This document shows positions 36,486 through 48,087 of a stretch of DNA of 64,000 nt, piece after piece. Made by a program: the position numbers and the translations under genes. The stretch is from Clavulina sp. PMI_390 (lineage: Eukaryota > Basidiomycota > Agaricomycetes > Cantharellales > Hydnaceae): positions 193,722 through 257,721 of the forward strand of contig WIDE01000008.1 of assembly GCA_015039315.1 (NCBI GenBank), given 5' to 3'. Under the pieces are notes generated by a model that was not told where the DNA came from, did no database searches, and saw only the letters and a program-made list of their open reading frames with translations. The number at the start of each line of letters is the position of its first letter. Within the stretch, counting starts at the first letter, position 1.

Positions 36486-38517
36486 ATGTCCGACTCGCCG
36501 ATCTCGACAGCCGAGATGCTGCTTTTGGCTCGAGACTTGGTGGGCCCATTACTTCTGGGCGCTTTGCTCAATGTGTGGCTTGTGAGTGTCTCCTTGGCTC
36601 ATGTGAAGCAATTCAAAGCCCTGAGCGACTCGAATCGACTAGTACGGTGCATTCATGATGCAGGTTCTAACCTACTTCCATCATGCACCAAAGTGAGCTG
36701 CTCTTGTTTTGCCTGTCTTTTTATGTGGTCTAATGACTATCTGGATAGAGACCCGATGTGGATGAAGATCATGGTTGGAGGGCTTACAATCATCGACACT
36801 GTGAACTCCGTTCTCTCTTGCTATGTCGCATATGATTTCTCTGTCAACGATTTCGGTCTGTGCCTTGCTCTGCTGTTTACCACCCCCATGGTACTCTTTT
36901 GAACTCAATCGGCTTGTTAGGTGACGTCTCAAGGATCCTTACGGCTACTCCAGGTAAGCCAAGTTATCTGAAGAGTATTACTTGATCTAACATCGCTGTC
37001 AGTGTTCGCTGTTAGTTAGTATCAATCTTACCCTATCTCGACGATCACATGAGGCTAATTGACCTTCAAAACCTCCACCTTCTTAGTGATCATCACCGTC
37101 AGTCCATGGTCTACGCGCACACAGACTTCAAAGCTCACACCTGCCTCTTCAATCTAGATTGCGGTCACCGGCTCCATCGTGCAAATATTCTTCGGATTGT
37201 ACGTTGACCATTCTGCGCATACTGATAAAAATTATTGCCCTAACTAATTGCACGCAAATTTTACACGATTTCGCTTGTAGCCGTGTAAAATGGCTTACTG
37301 GGAATCTGTGGCTGGGATGGTCAATTATTTTCGCTGCTTTTATGCAGGGCCGTGAGTCGAAAATAAGCCGCTAATGAAGTGTCAACACCCTGACGATTGA
37401 ACTTGAACTTAGTGCTTGGGATAGGGTGCTCGATAGGTGTGTGCTGAATCCCCAAGCGAATTTTTTGATGAGCGGTCGCTGAACATCCGTTCTACTAGGC
37501 GGCTATATTGTCTTAGAATTCGTGGAATTCCAGAAGTTCAGAGGCCTTGTCGTTGGTATGTTGCAATGACTACCAAGTCCGATTCATCGCCGAATTCATC
37601 TAATTTATGAATCACATCTGTGCCTTGACGATAGCCTGGTTGGTCATAGCCGCCATCGTGGACCTCACCATCGCAGCCGTTCTTGTCTCCTTCTTGAGAA
37701 AAGCAAGGACTGGGTTCGAGGATACAGACGACTTTTTGGCGACCCTTACTAGGCGTAAGCATGTCTCGCAAACTAGCTGCTCTGGATTTGGATACTTACA
37801 AGCCCATAACCCAGTCACAATCCAAACTGGACTAATTACTGGTGAGCGCGACGAATGCGATCCATCCGCCTAACATTTTCCGCCTACTCACTTATTACAC
37901 GGATATAGCTGTATGGGCGACGGTCGATTGTGTCCTTTTCGTCAGTCCTGAATACATCACAGTGCGGCCCTTATTAACTCTTCTCATTTTTCTAGTTGAC
38001 TGAGGATAATAATTGGCATTTTATGCTAAACATGGCATTGGCGAAGCTGTTGAGTCGCTTTTCTTAGCTTCAAACATCAAATACTCACGCATGACGTTTT
38101 CCAGGTACGGTAACTGCCTGATGAGTTCTCTGAACGCTCGCATGGAGTGGCAACATTCTCAACTGAGCTCAGCAAGACGGCAGAGATTCGTACGTTTCAT
38201 CATAAATTATTCTTCTTGGAACTGTACTAAGGTGCTGATGCGGATCTTCTCATGTATGACCCCCTTCCTTCACGAAGTCAACGACCGGCAAGCAGCACCC
38301 CATCCATACCAACGTCCACGTCACGACATCGTCAGGCATCCACGTGGACGACATCGAGATGGAAGCCCCGCACGTTTATCCTAGACCTCAAAGCCCCGTC
38401 GCCCGAGATCACAAGCAAGTGGCTCCCGGTGGCACCACTTTCGGGGTGCCGATCAATCGCGCCGTAAGCATTGGAAGCAGCCGACAAGAGGACGGAAAGC
38501 TTGTCTGGGATATGTAA
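36486..38517 (+). CDS. DUF6534 seven-helix membrane protein, copy B
   Basis: Paralogue of the gene at 31578 with the same exon order. It starts MSDSPISTAEMLLLARDLVG and LLLGALLNVWL, then after the first intron VLTYFHHAPK-like sequence, DPMWMKIMVGGLTIIDTVN, VKWLTGNLWLGWSIIFAAF, AWLVIAAIVDLTIAAVLV, LRKARTGFEDTDDFLATLTR, LITAVWATVDCVLF and YGNCLMSSLNARMEW. The tail ends RQEDGKLVWDM at the TAA at 38515. Helices are more conserved with copy A than the C-terminal tail, as expected under selection on the membrane part. It converges with an intact GH28 gene 326 bp away. Function of the family is unknown. Confidence 0.88.
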
Positions 38518-38843
38518 CCGCCCCCGGGATGCACCTTCTCTAGTGCTTGTTCATTTCGGCTGCCATTTCATTATTCCTCCCTCACCCTCTATTTCTCATG
38601 CCACAAGCCATATTAATTATGTTTTCACTGGAACACTAACAGTTGAATACAGCCACTCATCACTCGTTTCTCCTCATCTATTTCGGCCTCACCGGACTTG
38701 GGTGGCCAATCGCTGTCCCTTACGAGATGTATCTCAGAACACTGTTAACATAGTGTTACCAGACAGATGGTATACATGGCTACTAATACATGTACAAATA
38801 TTTCCGATCCGCTCTCACATTACGTCTATCGGGTTCATGCCGA
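38518..38843. other. Short convergent intergenic region, duplicated
   Basis: 326 bp between DUF6534 copy B and the first intact GH28 gene. It is collinear with 33623-33942, downstream of DUF6534 copy A, with shared strings such as GGTATACATG and the CTGGGTGGCC / CTTGGGTGGCC region. This shows that the duplicated unit spans both genes. Confidence 0.65.
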
Positions 38844-40971
38844 TTATTGAGAGCCACCATTCTTGGCAAGGGCGGTGTACGGCGCACGCCCGGGGAAGAA
38901 AGAAGAAGGCATGGTTCTAAAAATGTAACGGTTGTCTTAATTGGTATGGAGCGATAGAGAAGAAAATGGAGTAACTCACGGGGTAGGGATGGGCGAAATA
39001 GATGTAAACCCAGCAGTGAGGTCTCCTGCCATGCTAGTGGGAGTGGTGTAGCCGCTGGGCTCCGTCATCGTAGAGGTGGTGACGGCGTAGCTCGTGTATG
39101 ACGATCCGCTGTGAATGCAACCCAAACCAGTGCCATATGCGCTCTCGCACTTGGCGAGGCCCGCACCGCTCTGAGACCACATGTTGACGTTCGAGAGGGT
39201 GATACCACGGCAGGGGGCACCATCCGCACAGATCAATGCAACAGGAGGACGAGTATCACCATCCACTGTTTTCCATCGGAGGATGTTACAATCAAACAAC
39301 TACTAAGCATGAAAGAATGTCGATACCTACCCACGTTACCGTCCCAGTTCGTGAATTGAATGTTGCTGAGCTCAACACCATCTCCTGCTTGAACAGCCTC
39401 GGAGCTCCAGTATTGATTGATGTAGAGACCATACGCCGTGCCTTTGGCGATGAATTGGTCGAAGAGGACATTGGTCTACAGCCCAGCAAGCACAGTGAGG
39501 GTCTGGATCAATTGGCCGGAAGGAATGCCTTGAAACTCACCACTGTACCACTGCCTCCGTTCGACTTGATCATGAACACCTGGTTTCCACCTGCGGTGAG
39601 AGATTGAGCACCCCATATTACGGTAGATAAGTAGTAAGTTAAATTGCCCCTACCATTGGTGTAAACGTACTGATACTCGACGTTGCTGATGGCAGTGCCA
39701 ACGCCGAGCGAACCAATAGCGCTGCCGCCGGATTGATTGCACCAAACTATGATTATTGACGCGATTAGAAAATGAGTGGAAATGGAGAAAGCAGATGCAA
39801 AATGACAGGCTCACTTTGTTGAACCAGGATGTTTGATGCCGGGGACTATGGAGAAGAAACTCAGTAGCTGGGAATTTTCTCAGTCTCCAGCACTCAAACA
39901 ATACCTTGACGGTCACACACTCGTCTCTGTTCGTGACCTCAACGTCGTGAACCCAGATATTATCACCTAGCAGTGGGGTGTCAGCTCAAGCATTCGTCTA
40001 TGGGATCCAAGCGTTACACACCCCAAACGTCAATACCGTCAGAGCCACCACTACGTCATAGTTTAGGACATGTCAAGGCTGCATATGATACACCAACTCA
40101 CATATCTGCACCACTGTCAGAGAATCATCTCCGTGAGTATACGTGAGAAAGATGTGATGGGTTCATCAAACATACCGAATCGCCATGTTGTAGATATTGC
40201 CCCTGGAGCCAGTGTCGATGATCAGATGGAACTCCGGCGCTAAACAAAACGCATTTTTTAATACCAAGACCCGTGATAGTATAAGGGAAAGGGTAGTGTA
40301 CGCTGGAGCGAGACTTACAGTCAACAAGAACCAAGTCATGCACAGAGAAACTCGTAGAGGTAACGATGCGGATGAGACGCGGGCCGGCATCACGACACTG
40401 GTATCCATTGCCTTGGATACCGCCAGCACTAGTGCTAGAATAGAACTCAAAGTCGGTGGCGCTCGTGATGACAATCATGTGGCCGGTGGTAGTGGAGGTG
40501 CGGGCTAGAATAGAGGAGGTATAAGTAAAACGCCATGATATCAAGATAAAATTCTACCCACTAATGAAGCCATCAAGCTGGAAGGCCCACTTCGTGCCAC
40601 CACTCAAGTTCACCCAGGTCTCCATATTGTAGCTCCCCTGAAGGACAGGTGGTTAGACATAAAGTCAATAGCTTCACGGATCCCACGAACCGCAGGAACA
40701 TAGAGAGTCGAACCCGAGTTCTTCAACACACAGTTCGTGAACGCGCTGGAGATCGCAGGACCTGAAGGAGAACTATTCAGGGATAACGCTGGGTGCTGTT
40801 GTGAAGGAGGATCTCACCGATGTCACTAGAACCAATCGCACCACCATAATCAAGAACGCTACAAATAGTTGTTCGCTTAGCGCTATGAGAAGTGGTTGGT
40901 CCAACGGTTTCTGTTAGCTGAGCAACAGCGAAACCTGCGAGGCCCAAAGAAGCCAAGACCGATAGACGCAT
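38844..40971 (-). CDS. Rhamnogalacturonan hydrolase (GH28), copy 1
   Basis: Secreted family GH28 enzyme that cleaves the alternating galacturonic acid-rhamnose backbone of pectin hairy regions. ATG at 40971 begins a signal peptide ([18 protein letters not shown]). The mature protein has the right-handed beta-helix blocks typical of rhamnogalacturonases: [59 protein letters not shown] and DECVTVKSP (acidic catalytic residues), [20 protein letters not shown] and [13 protein letters not shown]. The C-terminal part contains [20 protein letters not shown] and ends ALAKNGGSQ. About ten introns of 50-65 bp are in phase. An intron present in copies 2 and 3 before GVELSN is missing here. A starch- or rhamnogalacturonan-specific substrate cannot be separated further from sequence alone, but the family fit is strong. 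Confidence 0.9.
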
Positions 40972-41110
40972 GGTTGACAAAGAGACGTTCTTAGGAGCTC
41001 TTGTTGTGCGAGGGGAAGGCCATCTATATAGCAAGCGCGAGGTCCATTTCGCCGACTCCGGAGAGTGGTGATGTGGCATGAAGATCACGAATCGGAGCTA
41101 GGACGGACCG
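40972..41110 (-). promoter_or_regulatory. Conserved promoter module of GH28 copy 1
   Basis: Upstream of the ATG on the minus strand lie TATATA at 41025-41030, ATTTCGCCGACTCCG (plus-strand reading) at 41046-41060, GTGATGTGGCA, and the palindrome CGGACCG at 41104-41110. The same elements precede copies 2 and 3 at distances equal to within two bases. CGG and CCG half-sites are typical targets of fungal Zn2Cys6 regulators; the actual factor is unknown. Confidence 0.65.
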
Positions 41111-42113
41111 CTTGATGGACCAGAGACCTCAGCTGACATTGCATGCTTTCTCCTCCAGAAATAGTATAGCGGGGGGAGTCTTCGGGATGGAACAATATTT
41201 GCTAGTAGTCCGGCATAGTCTGATTAAAGCTCAACCATTCACTGGCTGGAGCGAGGAATCAAGGAAGCTACTTGCTACTAGCACCGCACAGAATATATTC
41301 ACCATACCAAGCTTCAATAGATATTATTATTTACGAAACGCCTTATTGGGCCTTACTGGTGTGTGTTGGAGGGGGCATATGAGACTTTTGGAGAAAGCAG
41401 CAAGAGAAATGGGAGAGAGTTGTGATGAGGAAGCTGTAGTAACAACAGCGAGCGGCTGCAAGAAATGAGTGAAAATCATGGTATCCAGCTGATGTACTGC
41501 GGATATTTGTACGGTATTCGTAGCGCTCGATGTCTAGGTGAAGGCTGTGGCTTCCTGGGGGTTCCGCCGCGGTTCATTTCATGATCAAGATGCTCGGTGC
41601 TAAAAATAGGACGAGATTGTAGAACCCCACGGAGAGACACGGACCGGCGGTAACGTAGAAAGACCCCGTCAGTCACGATGGACTGCGTACGACGCCGCCC
41701 TATATCTCTAATCAAAGAATGGAGGCATGGGGACTGAACACAAAGCTGCTTTTGTGTGGTTGGCTTTGTCCCTGTTTACGACTATGGCTACCAAGCCTCT
41801 CAAGCATGTCACCCCTCGTTCCTGCCACCTCAACAAGAAATAATCGATCTGTTCGTCCTTCATCGTTACCATTGTTGTTTCTTTTCTTTTCCAGTGGGCC
41901 TGCCGATAGAGTGGTGGGTCATACGCGCGTATATAATTGTGGCATCAATGGAGCCTTCCAATAGTCCTGCTGTGTTCCAAGTACTTATGGTTCATGACAA
42001 TAGCCGCTCATTGTGAGTTTGATGTCTGATATACGCACACAGTAGCTATCATATGAATAGTAGCCCAGTGCTGGACTTGGCGTCAACCCCTGATGAGCGA
42101 CTTCATGGCTGTC
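41111..42113. other. Intergenic region
   Basis: About 1 kb upstream of GH28 copy 1. Several short open frames exist but none shows a recognisable family or a consistent splicing pattern. Confidence 0.5.
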
Positions 42114-42384
42114 TCACAAGATTTGGTCCCGGACCAATGGTTCAGTAGTAGACAACGGCCCGAAGGAGGGTAATTTCGAATGATAAAGGAACCGGTCCTT
42201 GATGATCCTCATCAAATTTGAGCTCAGATAAACAATCTCGGTAAATCGGGGGCAGTAAGGAGCAAGATCTTCGAAGCTTTCGGGCGACTTCCTTACGGGG
42301 TGTCGTACCCCAGCGGCCCGTTGTATTACTTGAAGTCCCTCGATTGAGTTTAAGAGTTCACTGTCATGGTCAGCAGCAAATGTC
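42114..42384 (-). other. Possible gene fragment beside the assembly gap
   Basis: An open frame of 89 codons on the minus strand running out of the gap and ending at 42114 (contains FEDLAPYCPRFTEIVYLSSN and STTEPLVRDQIL). It has a protein-like composition, and the leucine-rich pattern vaguely recalls mushroom F-box proteins, but no motif is certain. It may be the 3' end of a gene inside the gap, a remnant, or chance. Confidence 0.25.
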
Positions 42385-42859
42385 NNNNNNNNNNNNNNNN
42401 NNNNNNNNNNNNNNNNNNNNNNNNNNNNNNNNNNNNNNNNNNNNNNNNNNNNNNNNNNNNNNNNNNNNNNNNNNNNNNNNNNNNNNNNNNNNNNNNNNNN
42501 NNNNNNNNNNNNNNNNNNNNNNNNNNNNNNNNNNNNNNNNNNNNNNNNNNNNNNNNNNNNNNNNNNNNNNNNNNNNNNNNNNNNNNNNNNNNNNNNNNNN
42601 NNNNNNNNNNNNNNNNNNNNNNNNNNNNNNNNNNNNNNNNNNNNNNNNNNNNNNNNNNNNNNNNNNNNNNNNNNNNNNNNNNNNNNNNNNNNNNNNNNNN
42701 NNNNNNNNNNNNNNNNNNNNNNNNNNNNNNNNNNNNNNNNNNNNNNNNNNNNNNNNNNNNNNNNNNNNNNNNNNNNNNNNNNNNNNNNNNNNNNNNNNNN
42801 NNNNNNNNNNNNNNNNNNNNNNNNNNNNNNNNNNNNNNNNNNNNNNNNNNNNNNNNNNN
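42385..42859. other. Assembly gap (475 N)
   Basis: A run of 475 undetermined bases. By comparison with copy 3, the missing 3' end of GH28 copy 2 needs roughly 480 bp from the last visible intron to the stop, so the gap probably removes exactly this part. Confidence 0.98.
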
Positions 42860-44605
42860 GTGTAGGTTCTACAAAGAGAAAACGTTTATACTCACCCACG
42901 TTGCCATCCCAGTTGGTGAATTGAATGTTGGTGAGCTGGACACCGTTACCTAAGGGTAGAATTAGCATGTAGCGCTCTTTTGTGGTTGGTGGATATCGTA
43001 CCCGCTTGTACGGCTTCGGAGCTCCAGTACTGGTTGATATAGAGGCCATACGCAGTCCCTTTAGCAATGAACTGATCGAATAGCACGTTGTTCTAGAGTA
43101 TAATGGGCACGTGAGGCTTGGAGAAGGATGGGTCGAGCTCAGCTACAATAAACGTACCACAGTGCCGCTACCACCGTTGGACTTGATCATAAGGACCTGG
43201 TTGCCGCCTGGAGAGAGAATCAGAGGAAGCTCAGCACATGGTTGAGGTATTGTGGCGTGCAATGTCCCACCACATACCGTTGGTATAAACATACTGATAC
43301 TCGACGTTGCTGATGGCGGTTCCAACACCGAGCGAACCGATGGCACTGCCGCCGGATTGGTTGCACCAAACTAGAATAATCAGCAGCATCAGGAACGGCA
43401 CAAGACAAGCTTTCTGAGGAAACACATGGACTCACTCTGCTGCACGAGGATATTGGAAGCTGGAGACTATAGGAGAAAGACCTCAGTACCCAGCAATCCA
43501 CCAACTCTTCTCAAATTCAGGCAATACCTTGACAGTAACACACTCGTCCCTGTTGGTAACTTCGACATCGTGGACCCAAATGTTGTCACCTGAATAATGA
43601 ACACAGTCAGATACGCCCGAGATCGTCTCGGAATTTGACATACCCCAGACGTCGATACCATCAGAGCCACCACTGTGGATTGCTTAAGAATCATAGCACA
43701 GCCCGTGAAATTAGGTGAACTCACATATCAGCGCCACTAAAGCGAACAAGGCAGATAAGCGTAAGTAGGGTAATCAAAATAGCCAGGAAAAATAGACTCA
43801 CCGGATAGCCAAGTTATAGATATTACCCCTGGAACCAGTGTCGATGACGAGATGGAACTCTGGGGCTATATTTTGTACCATGATGAGCTCGTCTCCGAGA
43901 TAGCGAGAGTTCATACAAGCACGACTTACAGTCAACCATAACTAGATCATGCACGGAGAAGCTGGTGGAGGTAACAATGCGGATGAGACGCGGGCCGGCG
44001 TTGCGGCACTGGTAACCATTGCCTTGGATGCCACCGGCGCTGGTGCTAGAGTAAAACTCAAAATCGTTGGCGTTGGTAACCACGATCATGTTTCCAGAGG
44101 TGGTGGATGTGCGAGCTGTGAAAAAAGCACAGTGGAAAACATGAATGGACATCGACGGAGGGTTCACAACAATAATACGTACTAATCCATCCATCGAGTT
44201 GGAACGCCCATTTTGTGCCACCACTAAGGTTGACCCAGGTTTGCATATTGTAGTTGCCCTGCGAGCAGAGGTCAGAGAGGGACCTGCGCAGTATCAACCA
44301 GACGAAGCTTATAGACAGACAGGAGGCACATAGAGAGTCGACCCCGAATTCTTCAGCACACAGTTGGTGAATGCACTCAAGATAGCAGGACCTGATATGT
44401 TAAATCATGAGTGACAACAAAGGCCACCGACGAGGATGAGACAGTGGGTACCAATGTCACTGGAGCCAACGGCACCACCATAGCTGAGAACACTGCAGAT
44501 CGTCGTCCGCTTAGCACTGTGAGAGGTGGTCGGACCAACAGTCTCTGTCAATTGAGCGGCAGCAAAGCCCGCAAGACCCACAGCAACCAGAGATGACAAG
44601 CGCAT
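42860..44605 (-). CDS. Rhamnogalacturonan hydrolase (GH28), copy 2, 3' end in gap
   Basis: Paralogue of copies 1 and 3. ATG at 44605 opens the signal peptide [18 protein letters not shown]. Visible exons encode [19 protein letters not shown], the helix blocks [55 protein letters not shown], the acidic-site region, then [31 protein letters not shown], and [20 protein letters not shown] with FTNWDGNVG just before the gap. The last exons ([12 protein letters not shown] to the stop in the paralogues) are not in the sequence. Nothing visible is broken, so it is probably a functional gene rather than a pseudogene. Like copy 3, it keeps the intron at VQAG/NGVQ that copy 1 has lost. Confidence 0.88.
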
Positions 44606-44743
44606 GGTTCACGGATGCGAGTCTGTCAGGGAGGTGACTTCACGCCAGGATCGGGTGGATATATAGGTAGCCCGGGCTAGATTTCGCCGACTTCGGCTCA
44701 GTGATGTGGCACGACCGCCGCCAAACGGGACGACGACGGACCG
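44606..44743 (-). promoter_or_regulatory. Conserved promoter module of GH28 copy 2
   Basis: TATATA at 44660-44665, ATTTCGCCGACTTCG (plus-strand reading) at 44681-44695 and CGGACCG at 44737-44743, that is 55, 76 and 132 bp before the ATG. The arrangement matches copies 1 and 3. Confidence 0.65.
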
Positions 44744-45763
44744 TGAGGGGTTTCAGGGCCTCACCTGACATTGAAAGCTTTATTTCTTGGAGGACCTGCT
44801 ACAAGGGTTCTCCCGCGCAGAATATTTCATCAATGTAGTCATAGCGAGATGCTTCATTACCAAGGACTCATTGCAACGAGAATGCCAAGAGTGTATCCGA
44901 GGCGGGGTTATTATTAGGTTGTGTGGCTCTCCACTGAGCGCAAGTGGCGTTGCCGAGAGCGGAGAGCGAGAAATAATACTGCATGAAGCATAGACAGCTG
45001 GCTGGTTCAAGAATATCTCACATTATCGTGACAGGTTTCGCCGAGTGGTCGGGGTCAATGACCTAGAAAAATGTTGGCTCCTAGCACTTGACGAGACGGT
45101 CTATCGCTCTGGAAGTCCTGCTGGGGACGAAGTGTCTTGGCACACGGGGTTTTCTCGAAAGAACCGGGCCGGTTCGAAGGATCGTGGTGCGAAGGATGGG
45201 CTAGTTGTGATGAAGAGTGATCGCCAGAATGTGCTGATGTGTTACTGCTTCTGCTTGATAAATGATTCTCACGCTCCTCCATTTGGCGAGGTGAGCTCCA
45301 CATAGCAGAAACAAGAAGCAAGGTGTGACCCAGAACCGTAAACTCGAATATTTCCGATCATACTAGCACATAACAGGGTGCCAGCGCCACTTCCTCGTGT
45401 CGGGTTCAACCACTATTTGGACCTTCTCGCAGTGGAGCTTTTGTTGCCCCTCGCCGATGAGATCTGCGATCTCTGAAAGATAGCTTTAACGACCAAGTTT
45501 AGTGGAGCTGTAGGAAGAACAATGTAGGAAGAAAAAAACGAGTTGAGCCTTGAAAAACTATATCGAGTAGCGGCGCACTTCCTTACAGATCTACTAAATT
45601 CTGAATTGTTCTGTTGAGTGAGCATCGTGGCTTGGACTTGCTGATTCGCTGCTATGAATAACGGGAAACTTCGATGCTCATGGCGGAGAAACTATGTAAT
45701 CTCATTTGAGGATGCAGTGGTATCGGATCAAACTACTAAGAACGTATGCAACCTTCATATTGA
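44744..45763. other. Intergenic region between GH28 copies 2 and 3
   Basis: About 1 kb. The part at about 45020-45190 is similar to 48445-48600 upstream of copy 3 (shared GTGACAGGTTT, a TGTCTTGGC..GGGGTTTT block), so the tandem duplication extends at least 500 bp beyond the promoter. No gene is seen. Confidence 0.55.
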
Positions 45764-47947
45764 TCACTGAGAGCCACCATTCTTGGCGAGGGCCGTGTAC
45801 GGAGCACGACCTGGGAAGAAAGAGGCGGGCATAGTCCTATGAATATCACGGGCCGTTAAGATTAGCGCAATGCGATGGAGGAAATGGTAACGACTCACGG
45901 GGTTGGGATGGGAGAAATAGATGTGAACCCAGCGCTCAGATCTCCCGCCATGCTAGTAGGAGCGGTGTAGCCACTGGGCTGAGTCATCGTAGAGGTGGTG
46001 ACGGCGTAGCTTGTATATGACGATCCGCTGTGAATGCAGCCAAGGCCAGTTCCGTATGCGCTCTCGCATTTGGCGAGACCCGCACCGCTCTGCGACCACA
46101 TGTTGACGTTCGAGAGGGTGATACCACGGCATGGGGCACCATCCGCACAGATCAACGCCACGGGAGGGCGAGTGACCCCGTTGACTGTGATAGTGGTCCC
46201 CTCTGAGTTATATTGACGAAACGAGAGAGCATTACTACTACTTACCCACGTTACCGTCCCAGTTTGTGAACTTGATGTTGCTGAGCTCGACACCATTACC
46301 TGGGTGTAGATTTAGTACAGAAGTCTTACTGAGAGTGATAGGTATCTCACCTGCTTGTACGGCTTCGGAGCTCCAGTATTGGTTAATGTAGAGACCGTAC
46401 GCAGTTCCCTTGGCAATGAATTGATCGAAGAGCACATTGTTCTGGATCCAATGGGTATGGTGAGGTCTTGAATCGGCTCGGATAAAGAAGCTACGACAAA
46501 CTCACCACAGTGCCGCTGCCTCCGTTGGACTTGATCATAAGGACTTGGTTTCCACCTAGAGTGAGAGGGAAGATATTGGCCCGTGTTCAGGATGAGGCGG
46601 TTTATGGGGAGCCACACTACGCACCGTTGGTGTAAACGTACTGGTACTCGACGTTGCTGATGGCGGTACCAACACCGAGCGAACCAATGGCGCTACCACC
46701 AGATTGGTTGCACCAGACTAGAATAGGACGTCCACAGCATAAGCAATGCTAAGGAAACACTAACGTAGGAGGGGGCACTCACTCTGCTGGACGAGGATGT
46801 TCGAGGCCGGAGACTGTAGGAAAAGGAACTCAGCACTTGTTAGGATTTCCACGCTTTACAAGTGGAAAATACCTTGACAGTCACACACTCATCCCTGTTG
46901 GTGACCTCGACATCATGGACCCAAATATTGTCGCCTAAAATAATGAAGTCAGTTGATGTACTCGGGTACTGTATATGGACTCGACATACCCCAGACGTCA
47001 ATGCCATCGGAACCTCCACTGCATAATGGCTTAGAAAGGATTCACAGGCTCGAAGTTTTGGATGAACTTACATGTCGGCGCCACTAAACAGGTTGAGATG
47101 AATAAGTATAAGTGGAATGGCTCAAAGAAAATAAAACTTACCGAATAGCCATGTTGTAGATGTTACCTCTGGAACCAGTATCAATAATTAGATGGAATTC
47201 CGGAGCTGGTAATAGAATGTTGTTGAATTTTCATATTTGACACATCATGGGAAGCCGCGCAGAGAGCAGACGTACAGTCGACCAGCACCAAGTCGTGCAC
47301 GGAGAAGCTGGTGGAGGTGATGATTCGAATGAGGCGGGGCCCAGCATTGCGGCATTGGTAGCCATTGCCTTGGATACCACCAGCGCTGGTGCTAGAGTAG
47401 AACTCAAAGTCGTTGGCATTGGTGATGGCAATCATGTGGCCGCTGGTGGTAGATGTGCGAGCTATGAGAGCATGCGAATGAACAAACCATAATGATGAGA
47501 AAATTAGGCATCTATACGTACTGATCCATCCATCAAGTTGGAATGCCCACTTTGTACCCCCAGACAAGGTCACCCACGTTTGCATATTGTAGTTCCCCTA
47601 TGTGAACAGGCGTTAGCCCCAAATGAACACAAAAAGCATTCAGAAGAACCTTATTCACGAACAGGAGGTACATAGAGAGTCGAGCCCGAGTTCTTTAGCA
47701 CGCAGTTGTTAAAGGCACTCAAGATAGCAGGGCCTGGCACATTAAATCATGAGTGACAACAAAGGTCATCGACGTGAATAAGATAATGGGCACCAATATC
47801 GCTTGAGCCAACGGCACCACCATAGCTGAGAACACTGCAAATAGTGGTCCTCTTAGCACTGTGAGAAGTAGTAGGACCGACAGTTTCTGTCAATTGAGCA
47901 GCAGCGAAGCCTGCGAGGCCCGCGAATACCAAGGCTGGGAAACGCAT
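45764..47947 (-). CDS. Rhamnogalacturonan hydrolase (GH28), copy 3
   Basis: Complete paralogue of copies 1 and 2. ATG at 47947 starts the signal peptide [18 protein letters not shown]; the mature enzyme begins near [15 protein letters not shown]. Blocks seen after splicing: [54 protein letters not shown], the [15 protein letters not shown] region, [60 protein letters not shown] and [20 protein letters not shown]. The final exon reads [20 protein letters not shown] with the stop at 45764. It is expected to be secreted and to act on rhamnogalacturonan I of plant cell walls. Its intron set is the fuller one and probably ancestral. It stands at the right end of the array. Confidence 0.92.
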
Positions 47948-48087
47948 AGTTCACGAATAAATTTTCGCCCAGAGACCTGATTTCATCCCAAGGCGAGGTC
48001 CTTATATAGGGAGGATGAGGTGCATTTCGCCGACTTCGGGCTGAGTGATGTGGCACAACTGTCAACGATCGGGACGACGACGGACCG
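47948..48087 (-). promoter_or_regulatory. Conserved promoter module of GH28 copy 3
   Basis: TATATA at 48003-48008, ATTTCGCCGACTTCG (plus-strand reading) at 48024-48038, GTGATGTGGCA, and CGGACCG at 48081-48087, that is 56, 77 and 134 bp before the ATG. The arrangement matches copies 1 and 2. Confidence 0.65.

Noticed and set aside
41112..41468. 118-codon plus-strand frame upstream of GH28 copy 1
   Set aside because: No family features, no matching frame in the related upstream regions of copies 2 and 3, and it overlaps promoter sequence.
42344..42953. Open frames spanning the run of N
   Set aside because: They exist only because undetermined bases cannot contain stop codons.
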